Shown here: in pieces, positions 1 to 5,480 of the stretch
Layout of the letters: each line of letters opens with the position of its first letter
Position numbering within the stretch: the first letter of the stretch is position 1
NCBI GenBank assembly: GCA_028691715.1
Contig: JAQUYR010000070.1
Location: 1-6,391, forward strand
Source of the DNA: Bacilli bacterium
GTDB taxonomy: Bacteria > Bacillota_I > Bacilli_A > ML615J-28 > CAG-698
Reading direction: 5' to 3'
Length of the DNA: 6,391 nt
Program-made: the position numbers and the translations under genes
Notes under the pieces: model-generated
Databases searched by the model: none
The model's input: only the letters and a program-made list of their open reading frames with translations
What the model was told of the DNA's origin: nothing

Positions 1-1324
1 CATAATAATCAAACTCACCACCAGTCCCCTCAACCTTCTTATTCCCTTCTCCATAACCTTTAATAACCCTCTTAACCCTTTCGGCAGTAATATCCTGAGC
101 ATAATCCTCCATTTCCACCAAAATAAACTTCCTATTCCCCCCATCCAATTTATTCAAATTCAAAACCGCATGCCCAGTAGTACCACTTCCAGCAAAAGAA
201 TCTAAAATAATTGAATCTTTATTTGAGCCTATTATCAAAAGATCCATTATTAATTCTAATGGTTTAGGATTATCAAATTTCTTTTCTCCAAATATATTCT
301 TAATTTGAGAGGTTCCATTACCACTACTATATTCAGGTTTATAAAAGATTGTTTTAGGTTTTTTAGAAGGTAATTCACCTAATTCTGGTCTTTGCTTTTT
401 ATAAATACTGATATTGTCATTTCTATTAACGATTAGATTATATGACTCATTTTTGAATTTATTTTTACTCCAACGCCAAGACATTTCTTTTTCATTTGTA
501 ATAGGATAAATTGATGTTATCTCTCCAACAAAACATTTAGGAGGATTATTGTCTTCCGTAACATAAACATTGTCTTCCGAATCAATAAAAATAGGAAAAA
601 AAAGGTTAGGTCTTTTCTCTCTTGGTGCATTTATTCCTGTAGATTTTAAATTAGCACCTTGTTTAAAATATCCGATATCATCAACAATCCACTCTTCTAA
701 ATTATCGTCATCTACTAGAAATTGATTTAATACTGTAATATTTTTTTGTTTTACATAAACTAAAGTATATTCATGAGTGCCAGCAAAACCATATTGATCT
801 TGGTTCCCTTTTAGATTCATAATAGTAGGTAAGCAAGCTATAAAATTACTTCTACCATATATTTCATCCATAACTATCTTTAAAGTGTTTATTTCCATAT
901 CGTCTATTGATATAAAAATTGCTCCGTCTTCTGATAGGAGTTTATGGAGGAGTTTTAGGCGAGGATACATCATGCAAAGCCATTTATCGTGGCGTGTTAG
1001 GTCTTCTCCTTCTGTTCCTACAACCTCATTAAGCCATTTCTTAATCTTTGGATGGTTTACATTATCATTATAAACCCATTTCTCATTTCCTGTATTATAG
1101 GGAGGATCTATATAAATACATTTTATCTTTCCTTCATATTCAGGAAGAAGAGCTTTAAGAGCTTCAAGATTATCACCATGAATAATTTTATTCCCACTCT
1201 TAGTTTCTTTTTCACTTTCTCCACCCTCCACACTAAAACCATATTTATGTTCTAAAACTCTATAAGGCACATCTTGATGATGAGTAATAACTTTCTCTTT
1301 TCCAATCCAAGTAAGTTCAGGCAT
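1..1324 (-). CDS. mod: Mod-type site-specific DNA adenine methyltransferase, 3' end cut off by window edge
   Basis: Transfers a methyl group from S-adenosylmethionine to adenine N6 in a specific DNA site; inferred to be the modification subunit of a type III-like system. Reading from the ATG at 1324-1322 the frame stays open for 441 codons to the edge. The start MPELTWIGKEKV followed by VPYRVLEH is typical of Mod-like enzymes. Motif IV, DPPYNTG, lies at residues 73-79. The conserved stretch around GAIFISIDDMEI is at 134-145. The AdoMet-binding motif DSFAGSGTTGHA is at 375-386. Motif IV before motif I defines the beta class. Residues about 142-381 should hold the target-recognition domain, and their DNA is markedly more AT-rich than both flanks. 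From memory, family members are often over 500 residues, so the C-terminus and any Res partner would lie left of the window. It is transcribed away from all other genes here. The family call is firm; the target site is unknown. Confidence 0.93.
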   Translation of the reverse strand, partial: MPELTWIGKEKVITHHQDVPYRVLEHKYGFSVEGGESEKETKSGNKIIHGDNLEALKALLPEYEGKIKCIYIDPPYNTGNEKWVYNDNVNHPKIKKWLNEVVGTEGEDLTRHDKWLCMMYPRLKLLHKLLSEDGAIFISIDDMEINTLKIVMDEIYGRSNFIACLPTIMNLKGNQDQYGFAGTHEYTLVYVKQKNITVLNQFLVDDDNLEEWIVDDIGYFKQGANLKSTGINAPREKRPNLFFPIFIDSEDNVYVTEDNNPPKCFVGEITSIYPITNEKEMSWRWSKNKFKNESYNLIVNRNDNISIYKKQRPELGELPSKKPKTIFYKPEYSSGNGTSQIKNIFGEKKFDNPKPLELIMDLLIIGSNKDSIILDSFAGSGTTGHAVLNLNKLDGGNRKFILVEMEDYAQDITAERVKRVIKGYGEGNKKVEGTGGEFDYY

Positions 1325-1353
1325 ATTTTTTTTATTCTTCTTTTTTCAATGTT

Positions 1354-1361
1354 CAAAGCTA
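1354..1361 (-). promoter_or_regulatory. Bacteroidota -7 promoter box for mod
   Basis: On the minus strand this reads TAGCTTTG, a perfect match to the Bacteroidota sigma-ABfr -7 consensus TAnnTTTG. Transcription would begin near 1347, leaving a leader of roughly 23 bases before the mod ATG at 1324. A clear -33 TTG at the usual 19-21 base spacing is not seen, so the call rests on the -7 box and its position. Confidence 0.55.
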
Positions 1362-1423
1362 CAAAAAATAATTTACAATGAAGGAAATTGGAAAAAAATT
1401 AAAAAATAGCATCTCTTTATCAG

Positions 1424-1432
1424 TATTCTTTG
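1424..1432 (+). promoter_or_regulatory. weak candidate -7 box for the 384-residue gene
   Basis: TATTCTTTG resembles TAnnTTTG but has three rather than two bases between TA and TTTG. Its distance from the gene is plausible: a start near 1438 would leave a leader of about 7 bases to the ATG at 1445 or about 22 to the ATG at 1460. No good -33 element is visible, so this is only the best candidate in the 120-bp gap. Confidence 0.22.
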
Positions 1433-1444
1433 TAATTTAGCCAA

Positions 1445-2599
1445 ATGGAAGTATTTGAAATGAAATTAAAGAAAAAATCATTCTTTGATGAAGATGATGA
1501 AAACTTAGATCCTGAAAGGAGAAAGATGAAAGAAGAACAAGAGGCAAAAGAAAATGAACTTTATATAGAACTTTTTTATCCTTTAACAAGAAAGCACAAT
1601 AAAGAAATTTGGGAGATTTGGGAAAATACTATTAATGAAGATGCATTTATTAGGAAGAAGGAAATAAAAGATTATTGTGAAGAGAATAACTGTGATTTTC
1701 TAACTGCCTTATGTTGTATATTATTTAAAATTCATTATTTGTATAGATGCACTTATATATTAGATGATGGAACAATTGTCTCAAAATATCTTTCTCTTTG
1801 TTATCCTGAATTTGAAAATCTAGAAAGTTTTTTAGAGGAAAGATATATAAAGTATTTAAATAATGGAAATCCTATAACTGAAGAGCAAAGAGAAACTTAT
1901 AATTTAATGATAGAATATATTAAAATGGAAAGAATCAAATTGGAGTTTGATCAATCATTAGAATTATTGAGATTGGTAGATCCTATGAGAATAATTACTT
2001 TTCAATATATACACTTTGAGGAAAGTGAATTAAAAGAATTAATTAAAGATATTGGCAAAGAAAGACAAAAAAACGCAGATCAGTATATAAGAGAAAATAT
2101 CAAAATTAGGGTAAAGAGAAAAATAATTGATTCCGATATCCTATTCAATGCTCATACATTAGATATGTATTATCCAGTTTCAAAAATAGAGACAGAAAAA
2201 AGCAATATCGAAATAAGTACTAATGAAGAAGTAAATCAATTAGATAATAAAAAAAGTAATAAACTTAAAAAAGAATCTCCAAAAGTAGAAATTGATATTG
2301 AAGCTTTAAAACTATATTTCAAACCCAGCTTTACAGCCATTTCTGACAATTCAAATTTTGATACTTTTATTAATGATCTAAGAGGGGCACTGCCAACTTA
2401 TAAGAGTAAAGATATTGCTACTATTTCATTGTTGATATATGAAAGTGATAAATTACACAATAGTAAGAAACCAAGTACTTTTAGTAAATGGTTTGCGGCT
2501 TTCTGTATCATGATAAATTATAACAATACTACTTGTTATAAACCTTGCAAATTAAGAGAGAATATGAAAAAGCATAGTGAAACATTTTACTATTTATAA
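1445..2599 (+). CDS. accessory protein of unknown function, 384 residues
   Basis: I do not recognise a named family. No signal peptide or membrane segment is apparent, so it is probably cytoplasmic. The N-terminus (about 1-40) is highly charged. Residues about 41-245 look mostly helical, with several cysteines (C78, C83, C90, C91, C102) that do not form an obvious zinc-site spacing. A polar Lys/Ser/Asn/Glu linker spans about 247-285. A compact C-terminal region (286-384) contains LYFKPSF, a TFSKWFAAFC segment and a terminal YYL. That last region resembles a tail I recall from accessory proteins of Bacteroidota mobile elements; this is memory, not a search. The start may be ATG 1445 or the in-frame ATG 1460 (Met6). 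It precedes the ATPase gene on the same strand with a 199-bp gap containing terminator-like hairpins, so it may be a separate transcription unit. A regulatory or replication-accessory role is inference from neighbours only. Confidence 0.8.
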   Translation: MEVFEMKLKKKSFFDEDDENLDPERRKMKEEQEAKENELYIELFYPLTRKHNKEIWEIWENTINEDAFIRKKEIKDYCEENNCDFLTALCCILFKIHYLYRCTYILDDGTIVSKYLSLCYPEFENLESFLEERYIKYLNNGNPITEEQRETYNLMIEYIKMERIKLEFDQSLELLRLVDPMRIITFQYIHFEESELKELIKDIGKERQKNADQYIRENIKIRVKRKIIDSDILFNAHTLDMYYPVSKIETEKSNIEISTNEEVNQLDNKKSNKLKKESPKVEIDIEALKLYFKPSFTAISDNSNFDTFINDLRGALPTYKSKDIATISLLIYESDKLHNSKKPSTFSKWFAAFCIMINYNNTTCYKPCKLRENMKKHSETFYYL

Positions 2600-2606
2600 T
2601 AGAAAT

Positions 2607-2698
2607 AATCCCCTCATTTTACCCCTTAGAAAATCCCCTTTTTTTATCAAATCCCTTTTCATATAAGGATTTTTGACAAATCCCCTTTTCCCCTTTTT
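2607..2698 (+). repeat. pyrimidine-rich region with degenerate AATCCCCTTTT repeats
   Basis: After the stop of the 384-residue gene the plus strand carries several variants of AAATCCCCTTTT, at about 2607, 2631, 2649 and 2678, plus CCCCTTTTT at 2690. Cs and Ts dominate and G is nearly absent. The CCCCT core is shared with the palindromic repeats near 5081-6151, but the GGGG arm is missing here, so these may be decayed or half copies. No coding potential is seen. Confidence 0.5.
2649..2674 (+). terminator. weak intrinsic terminator after the 384-residue gene
   Basis: AAATCCCTT (2649-2657) pairs with AAGGATTT (2665-2672) as an 8-bp stem with one bulged C and a 7-base loop. A run of five Ts (2670-2674) overlaps the right arm. 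The stem is AT-rich and the T tract short, so termination may be partial. It lies 50 bases after the stop codon at 2597-2599. Confidence 0.35.
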
Positions 2699-2719
2699 AA
2701 TCATTTATCAAGCTTATAG

Positions 2720-2727
2720 TAATATTG
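2720..2727 (+). promoter_or_regulatory. candidate -7 box upstream of the ATPase gene
   Basis: TAATATTG differs from TAnnTTTG at one base. Transcription from it would start near 2734, giving a leader of about 65 bases that contains the palindrome and T tract at 2756-2776 before the ATG at 2799. No convincing -33 element is seen. Confidence 0.25.
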
Positions 2728-2755
2728 CACCGTTGAGTTCAACATAAATAACTCG

Positions 2756-2776
2756 GCAAGTGCACTTGCTTTTTTT
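2756..2776 (+). terminator. palindromic intrinsic terminator just upstream of the ATPase start
   Basis: GCAAGTGCACTTGC is a perfect 14-bp palindrome (2756-2769) followed directly by seven Ts (2770-2776). As RNA it folds to a 5-bp stem with a TGCA loop, extendable by a G-U pair. It ends 22 bases before the ATG at 2799. It may terminate transcripts from upstream, or act as an attenuator if the candidate promoter at 2720 is used. An in-frame GTG (2760-2762) lies inside the palindrome; starting there would place the hairpin and T tract in the coding sequence, so that start is unlikely. Confidence 0.6.
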
Positions 2777-2798
2777 ATTAATTCTAATTTTTACAGAA

Positions 2799-4004
2799 AT
2801 GAAAAAAGCAGAAAAGTCAGCCAAGACTTTAAATGGCAAAACCAGTAAAAACGCTAATCCACAAGTTAGCAAGAAAACAAACAAACAAAGGGAAATGGAT
2901 GAGCAGAAAATCCAAGAGGAGAAAATCCAAGAGGAGAAAAATGAGCAAAGGAAAAGAGTTAACGCTCTTTACCCTCCTATGCAAAAGGCATTTGAAGAAA
3001 TGCAAAAGGAAATTCAAGATTCTGAAAAGGAATTGAAGGAGTTGGATTTTTCATATGCTACTGGAGAGGACTTAATCAATAATAGTATTACAGAAGTACC
3101 AATGTTGATTCCTCCTCTTTTCCAACAAGTGGGATTAGCTTCCATATTCGGCTCAAGCGATGTGGGAAAGAGTTCATTGGCTCGTCAGCAATGTATCATG
3201 GTAGTCGCAAGTGATAAGTTTTTAGATTTTGATGTAAATGCAAAATATCATAGAGCTATATATGTTAGCCTTGAAGATGATCTATTTGCAATATCTCCTT
3301 TGTTTAAAAAACAAGCTAAGGCTTTAGGGGTGGAAGCAAGTCAATTAAAAGGTCTTGAATTTATCTTCTTTAGCGATAATATTATTTCTGAACTTGATCA
3401 GCGATTGTCTGCAAATCCTGCTGACCTCGTTGTCATTGACCCTTATAGTCAAGTCTGTTCTAAAGATATGTATAAGGCGAATGAAGTTAGGGATGTTCTT
3501 GCAGAGTATCAAAATCTTGCAATTAAGCATAGATGTTTAATTATCTTTATTCATCATACCAGAAAGACTGGCGAAAGCCTTAATCCTTCTAAGAATAATG
3601 CACTAGGTAGCCAAGCTTTTGAAGCATATTTAAGACTTTTGCTTGAAGTTAAATCAAATATCAATAACCCTGATAAGAAACATGTCTGTGTGGTAAAAGG
3701 AAATTATGTACCTTCAAAATTTAAGAGAGATAGTTTTGATTTTGAATTTACGAAAGATTTAATTTATAAAAGTTTAGGTACTCGAACTCCATTCAATATG
3801 CTTGATGTTCCTGAATCTAAAATAAGCGATTTAAAGCAGGAGTATGAGAAAATCATTGAGATGAGGAATAACGGAATGAGTTTAAGGAATATTGGTGAAG
3901 AATTAGGATTATCACATTCAGCAATACGAAACAAGATTAACAACTATGAGAATAAATTCAAACAAGAGGACGGAGAAACAGAAGTTGATGATGTAAATGA
4001 ATAA
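2799..4004 (+). CDS. RepA/AAA_25-like RecA-fold ATPase with C-terminal helix-turn-helix, probable replicative helicase/initiator
   Basis: Probably a cytoplasmic DNA-dependent NTPase of the RSF1010 RepA/AAA_25 group within the RecA/DnaB fold. Numbering is from the ATG at 2799 (401 residues). Residues 1-85 form a Lys/Gln/Glu-rich, probably coiled-coil extension. Walker A is GSSDVGKSS (118-126). A strand followed by acidic residues, YVSLEDD, is at 155-161. Walker B is LVVIDP (210-215). The segment IIFIHHTRK (248-256) matches the family's conserved HH motif before the arm with LGSQAF (269-274). Residues about 351-381 (MRNNGMSLRNIGEELGLSH onward) form a helix-turn-helix, followed by an acidic tail. 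An in-frame GTG 13 codons upstream falls inside a terminator palindrome, so the ATG is preferred. The next gene encodes a primase-like protein, which supports a helicase-primase pair. The HTH suggests origin binding or self-regulation. ATPase family is well supported; helicase activity is inferred. Confidence 0.9.
   Translation: MKKAEKSAKTLNGKTSKNANPQVSKKTNKQREMDEQKIQEEKIQEEKNEQRKRVNALYPPMQKAFEEMQKEIQDSEKELKELDFSYATGEDLINNSITEVPMLIPPLFQQVGLASIFGSSDVGKSSLARQQCIMVVASDKFLDFDVNAKYHRAIYVSLEDDLFAISPLFKKQAKALGVEASQLKGLEFIFFSDNIISELDQRLSANPADLVVIDPYSQVCSKDMYKANEVRDVLAEYQNLAIKHRCLIIFIHHTRKTGESLNPSKNNALGSQAFEAYLRLLLEVKSNINNPDKKHVCVVKGNYVPSKFKRDSFDFEFTKDLIYKSLGTRTPFNMLDVPESKISDLKQEYEKIIEMRNNGMSLRNIGEELGLSHSAIRNKINNYENKFKQEDGETEVDDVNE
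2906..2940 (+). repeat. 15-bp in-frame tandem duplication in the ATPase gene
   Basis: GAAAATCCAAGAGGA occurs at 2906-2920 and again identically at 2921-2935, followed by a partial third GAAAA. It encodes a repeated KIQEE in the charged N-terminal extension. The two copies are identical at DNA level, suggesting a recent slippage duplication in a length-tolerant coiled-coil segment. Confidence 0.85.
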
Positions 4005-4025
4005 TTTTAATAGCAAAGTTATTGA

Positions 4026-4060
4026 GGAAATCCCCTAAAATTTTCAATTTAGGGGTTTCC
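4026..4060 (+). terminator. hairpin after the ATPase gene, no T tract
   Basis: GGAAATCCCCTAAA (4026-4039) pairs with TTTAGGGGTTTCC (4048-4060): a 13-bp stem with a single bulged T and an 8-base loop. It starts 22 bases after the ATPase stop codon. No run of Ts follows the right arm, so it may protect the mRNA 3' end or act as a weak or bidirectional terminator. The TCCCCTAAA/TTTAGGGG arms relate it to the REP-like family further right. Confidence 0.5.
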
Positions 4061-4077
4061 CATTAACTATTAAATTG

Positions 4078-4126
4078 TGTAAACTTGTTTTATATATATG
4101 GAAAGTTTACAGGTTTACAGTTTACA
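4078..4126 (+). repeat. GTTTACA direct repeats with one inverted copy; candidate operator or iterons
   Basis: GTTTACA occurs three times in direct orientation at 4105-4111, 4113-4119 and 4120-4126, and its reverse complement TGTAAAC is at 4078-4084. The copies are followed by a very AT-rich stretch leading into the primase-like gene. Clustered short repeats between replication genes suit protein binding, for example by the ATPase's HTH, but the function is inferred. No TAnnTTTG promoter box was found in this 165-bp gap, so the primase-like gene may depend on read-through from the ATPase gene. Confidence 0.55.
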
Positions 4127-4169
4127 AAATATATTTATTAATTGATTGATAACACAAAAAGATATATAC

Positions 4170-5075
4170 ATGGAATTATATAATTTAACAGATAAAAAGA
4201 AATATGAGGTAAATATTCCCTCTGGCACTGGAGAATTTTATTCAACTTGTCCTGCTTGCTCTCATAATAGAAAGCCAATCAATCAAAAGAAACGTTGCTT
4301 TAGTTGGAACAGAACAAAGTCAATTGGTCATTGTTATCATTGTGGGAATAGTTTTGTGGAGTTTAAAGAAAGAGAACAACTCAACACCTCAACACCTAAA
4401 CCCCTCAACCCCTCAACACCTAAACCAATAAACTATATCAACCCAAAATACCTAAAACTTTCTCTTGGGTTAGCCTCTAACTTTGGTACTTTCCTAAAAT
4501 CTATCTTTGATGAAGAAGAATTAAAGCAGATATTAGAAGATTATCAATTAGGAATGACAAAGGATAATAGTGTAATTTATTGGTATATAGATAAAGAGAA
4601 TAGAATTAGAAGTGGTAAGATAATGCAATATAATCCAAAAACAGGTAAGAGAGTTAAAAGTGGAGTTTCTTGGGTGCATTCTCAGTTGAAAAAGCAAGGA
4701 ATGATTAGTGAAGATTGGAAATTTACTCGTTGTTTGTTTGGCGAACACCTATTAACAAAATATCCTAATAGGAATGTATTTTTGGTTGAAGGAGAAAAGA
4801 CCGCAATTATTTGTTCAATCTATTTTCCTGACTCCATTTGGTTAGCAACAGGAGGCTCTGAAATGCTTTCAGAAAATGTTTGCCATTCTCTCAGAGGTAG
4901 AAAGGTATTAGTTATTGCCGATAGCGATAAAATGATTGAATGGGAAGAAAAAATAAAAGATATAAACCACAATTTAAACTTAAATCTAAAACCCTATGAA
5001 AAATTTAATATTCTACTAAGTAAAGAACAAAAAGAAAAGGGCTGGGATTTGGCAGACTACTTTTTAAATGGTTAA
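4170..5075 (+). CDS. CHC2-type zinc-finger/Toprim primase-like protein (DUF6371-like)
   Basis: Probably primes DNA replication of the element together with the upstream ATPase. Numbering is from ATG 4170 (301 residues). An N-terminal zinc ribbon has CPAC (27-30) and CYHC (55-58), with C43 and H54 between, as in the DnaG-type CHC2 domain. A Pro/Thr-rich linker at 73-88 contains an 8-residue repeat. The middle part (about 91-190) includes YQLGMT, YWYIDKENRIRSGKIM and NPKTGKR, a pattern I associate with Bacteroidota DUF6371 proteins. A Toprim-like C-terminal half has VEGEKTA (206-212, catalytic-type Glu207) and ADSD (250-253, metal-binding DxD). The end, GWDLADYFLNG, is typical of Toprim proteins of mobile elements. 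At about 300 residues it is far shorter than DnaG. An in-frame TTG at 4146 would add 8 residues, but the ATG is preferred. Domain calls are good; primase activity is inferred. Confidence 0.87.
   Translation: MELYNLTDKKKYEVNIPSGTGEFYSTCPACSHNRKPINQKKRCFSWNRTKSIGHCYHCGNSFVEFKEREQLNTSTPKPLNPSTPKPINYINPKYLKLSLGLASNFGTFLKSIFDEEELKQILEDYQLGMTKDNSVIYWYIDKENRIRSGKIMQYNPKTGKRVKSGVSWVHSQLKKQGMISEDWKFTRCLFGEHLLTKYPNRNVFLVEGEKTAIICSIYFPDSIWLATGGSEMLSENVCHSLRGRKVLVIADSDKMIEWEEKIKDINHNLNLNLKPYEKFNILLSKEQKEKGWDLADYFLNG
4387..4426 (+). repeat. 24-bp-period direct repeat in the primase-like linker
   Basis: CCTCAACACCTAAACC occurs at 4387-4402 and identically at 4411-4426, a 24-base (8-codon) period that gives STPKPLNP then STPKPIN. 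This G-free stretch encodes the flexible linker between the zinc ribbon and the rest of the protein. It is likely slippage-prone and of little structural consequence. Confidence 0.8.
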
Positions 5076-5080
5076 TGTTG

Positions 5081-5164
5081 TACCCCTAAATCCCCTAAAG
5101 GGGACTTGGCTGACCAATTCTCTTGGCTGACCAATTCTCAGTTCCCCTTTAGGGGTCAGGGGTA
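5081..5164. repeat. long imperfect inverted repeat: head-to-head REP-like pair
   Basis: The left arm runs TACCCCTAAATCCCCTAAAG followed by GGG (5081-5103). The right arm runs TTCCCCTTTAGGGGTCAGGG then GTA (5142-5164). They are near-complementary, differing mainly by a short AAAT/GA mismatch. Each arm is itself palindromic at its CCCCTAAAGGGG core, so the DNA can fold as one long hairpin or as two small ones. It lies 5 bases after the primase-like stop codon and may end that transcript, although no T tract follows. The 38-base spacer holds a 17-bp tandem duplication. Confidence 0.8.
5105..5138 (+). repeat. 17-bp perfect tandem duplication within the inverted-repeat loop
   Basis: CTTGGCTGACCAATTCT is repeated exactly at 5105-5121 and 5122-5138. 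Each unit contains TTGGCTGACCAA, a small hairpin (TTGG/CCAA with a CTGA loop). Two identical mini-hairpins in the loop of a larger inverted repeat are compatible with replication slippage or a paired protein-binding site. Confidence 0.85.
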
Positions 5165-5191
5165 AATTTAAGTGAAAAAACATCAATCATA

Positions 5192-5317
5192 ATGAAAAAT
5201 ATAAAGGACGTAAACAAAAATATAAAGGAGATATTTGGAAATATAAGGGAGATAAATAAAAATATAAAGGAGATATTTTCAATTATAATTCACTTTTTTC
5301 CAAATGGGTATATTTAA
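5192..5317 (+). CDS. possible 41-residue heptad-repeat microprotein
   Basis: An ATG at 5192 opens a 41-codon frame ending at TAA 5315-5317. It begins MKNIKDVN, then KNIKEIF, GNIREIN and KNIKEIF, then SIIIHFF and PNGYI. Isoleucines fall at residues 4, 11, 18, 25 and Val/Ile at 7, 14, 21, 28, an exact 3-4 spacing expected of a coiled coil, with charged residues between and a hydrophobic tail. Differences between repeats are mild at protein level (D/E, V/I, K/R), as protein-level selection might give. Against it: the frame coincides with a 21-bp DNA tandem repeat, and any in-frame 21-bp repeat yields heptads by construction. No Shine-Dalgarno or clear promoter box precedes it. The same stretch may simply be iteron DNA. 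I do not recognise a homologue. Confidence 0.33.
   Translation: MKNIKDVNKNIKEIFGNIREINKNIKEIFSIIIHFFPNGYI
5195..5278 (+). repeat. four 21-bp tandem units, iteron-like
   Basis: Units begin at 5195, 5216, 5237 and 5258, exactly 21 bases apart. The shared core is AAATATAAAGG with GAGATA after it. Units 2 and 4 are identical over all 21 bases; unit 1 differs in its last third and unit 3 at scattered positions. A 21-bp period is about two helical turns and lies in the size range of plasmid iterons. The surroundings are AT-rich, the ATPase and primase-like genes lie upstream, and an HU-type gene follows. That setting fits a replication origin, but the role is inferred. Confidence 0.8.
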
Positions 5318-5383
5318 CATTATTTAACTAAAAAATACTGCAAAAAAAATACACTTAAAATGCTATATATCAAAAAGATTTTG

Positions 5384-5391
5384 TATCTTTG
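5384..5391 (+). promoter_or_regulatory. Bacteroidota -7 promoter box for the HU-like gene
   Basis: TATCTTTG matches the TAnnTTTG consensus perfectly. Transcription would start near 5398, leaving a leader of about 80 bases before the ATG at 5481. No clear -33 TTG stands at the usual spacing. The HU-like gene can therefore be expressed independently of the replication genes. Confidence 0.6.
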
Positions 5392-5480
5392 TAAGGTGAG
5401 ATTAAGGAAATATTATTCCTTTTTAATCCACAATTTTGAAAACTAAAAACCTCGTCGATGATATTAAGGTTAATCGCAGA

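Noticed and set aside
885..1255. Plus-strand ORFs of 62 and 67 codons opposite mod
   Set aside because: They are antisense to conserved methyltransferase coding sequence, including the DPPY region, and have no recognisable protein features.
2760..2798. GTG start for the ATPase 13 codons upstream
   Set aside because: It lies within a perfect palindrome followed by T7, and would add a hydrophobic MHLLFLLILIF stretch uncharacteristic of a cytoplasmic ATPase. ATG 2799 is better.
2600..2798. Riboswitch or structured RNA in the leader of the ATPase gene
   Set aside because: Apart from the simple terminator hairpins, no multi-helix fold or known riboswitch consensus could be recognised.
2829..3036. 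ORFs on both strands within the ATPase N-terminal region
   Set aside because: They arise from the Lys/Glu-rich repetitive stretch of the real gene and show only low-complexity residues.
5195..5278. CRISPR array
   Set aside because: Units are contiguous 21-bp repeats without unique spacers, and no cas-like gene is present.
5424..5432. DnaA-box-like TAATCCACA
   Set aside because: It matches TTATCCACA at 8 of 9 positions, but a single such match in AT-rich DNA is expected by chance and no partner boxes are seen.
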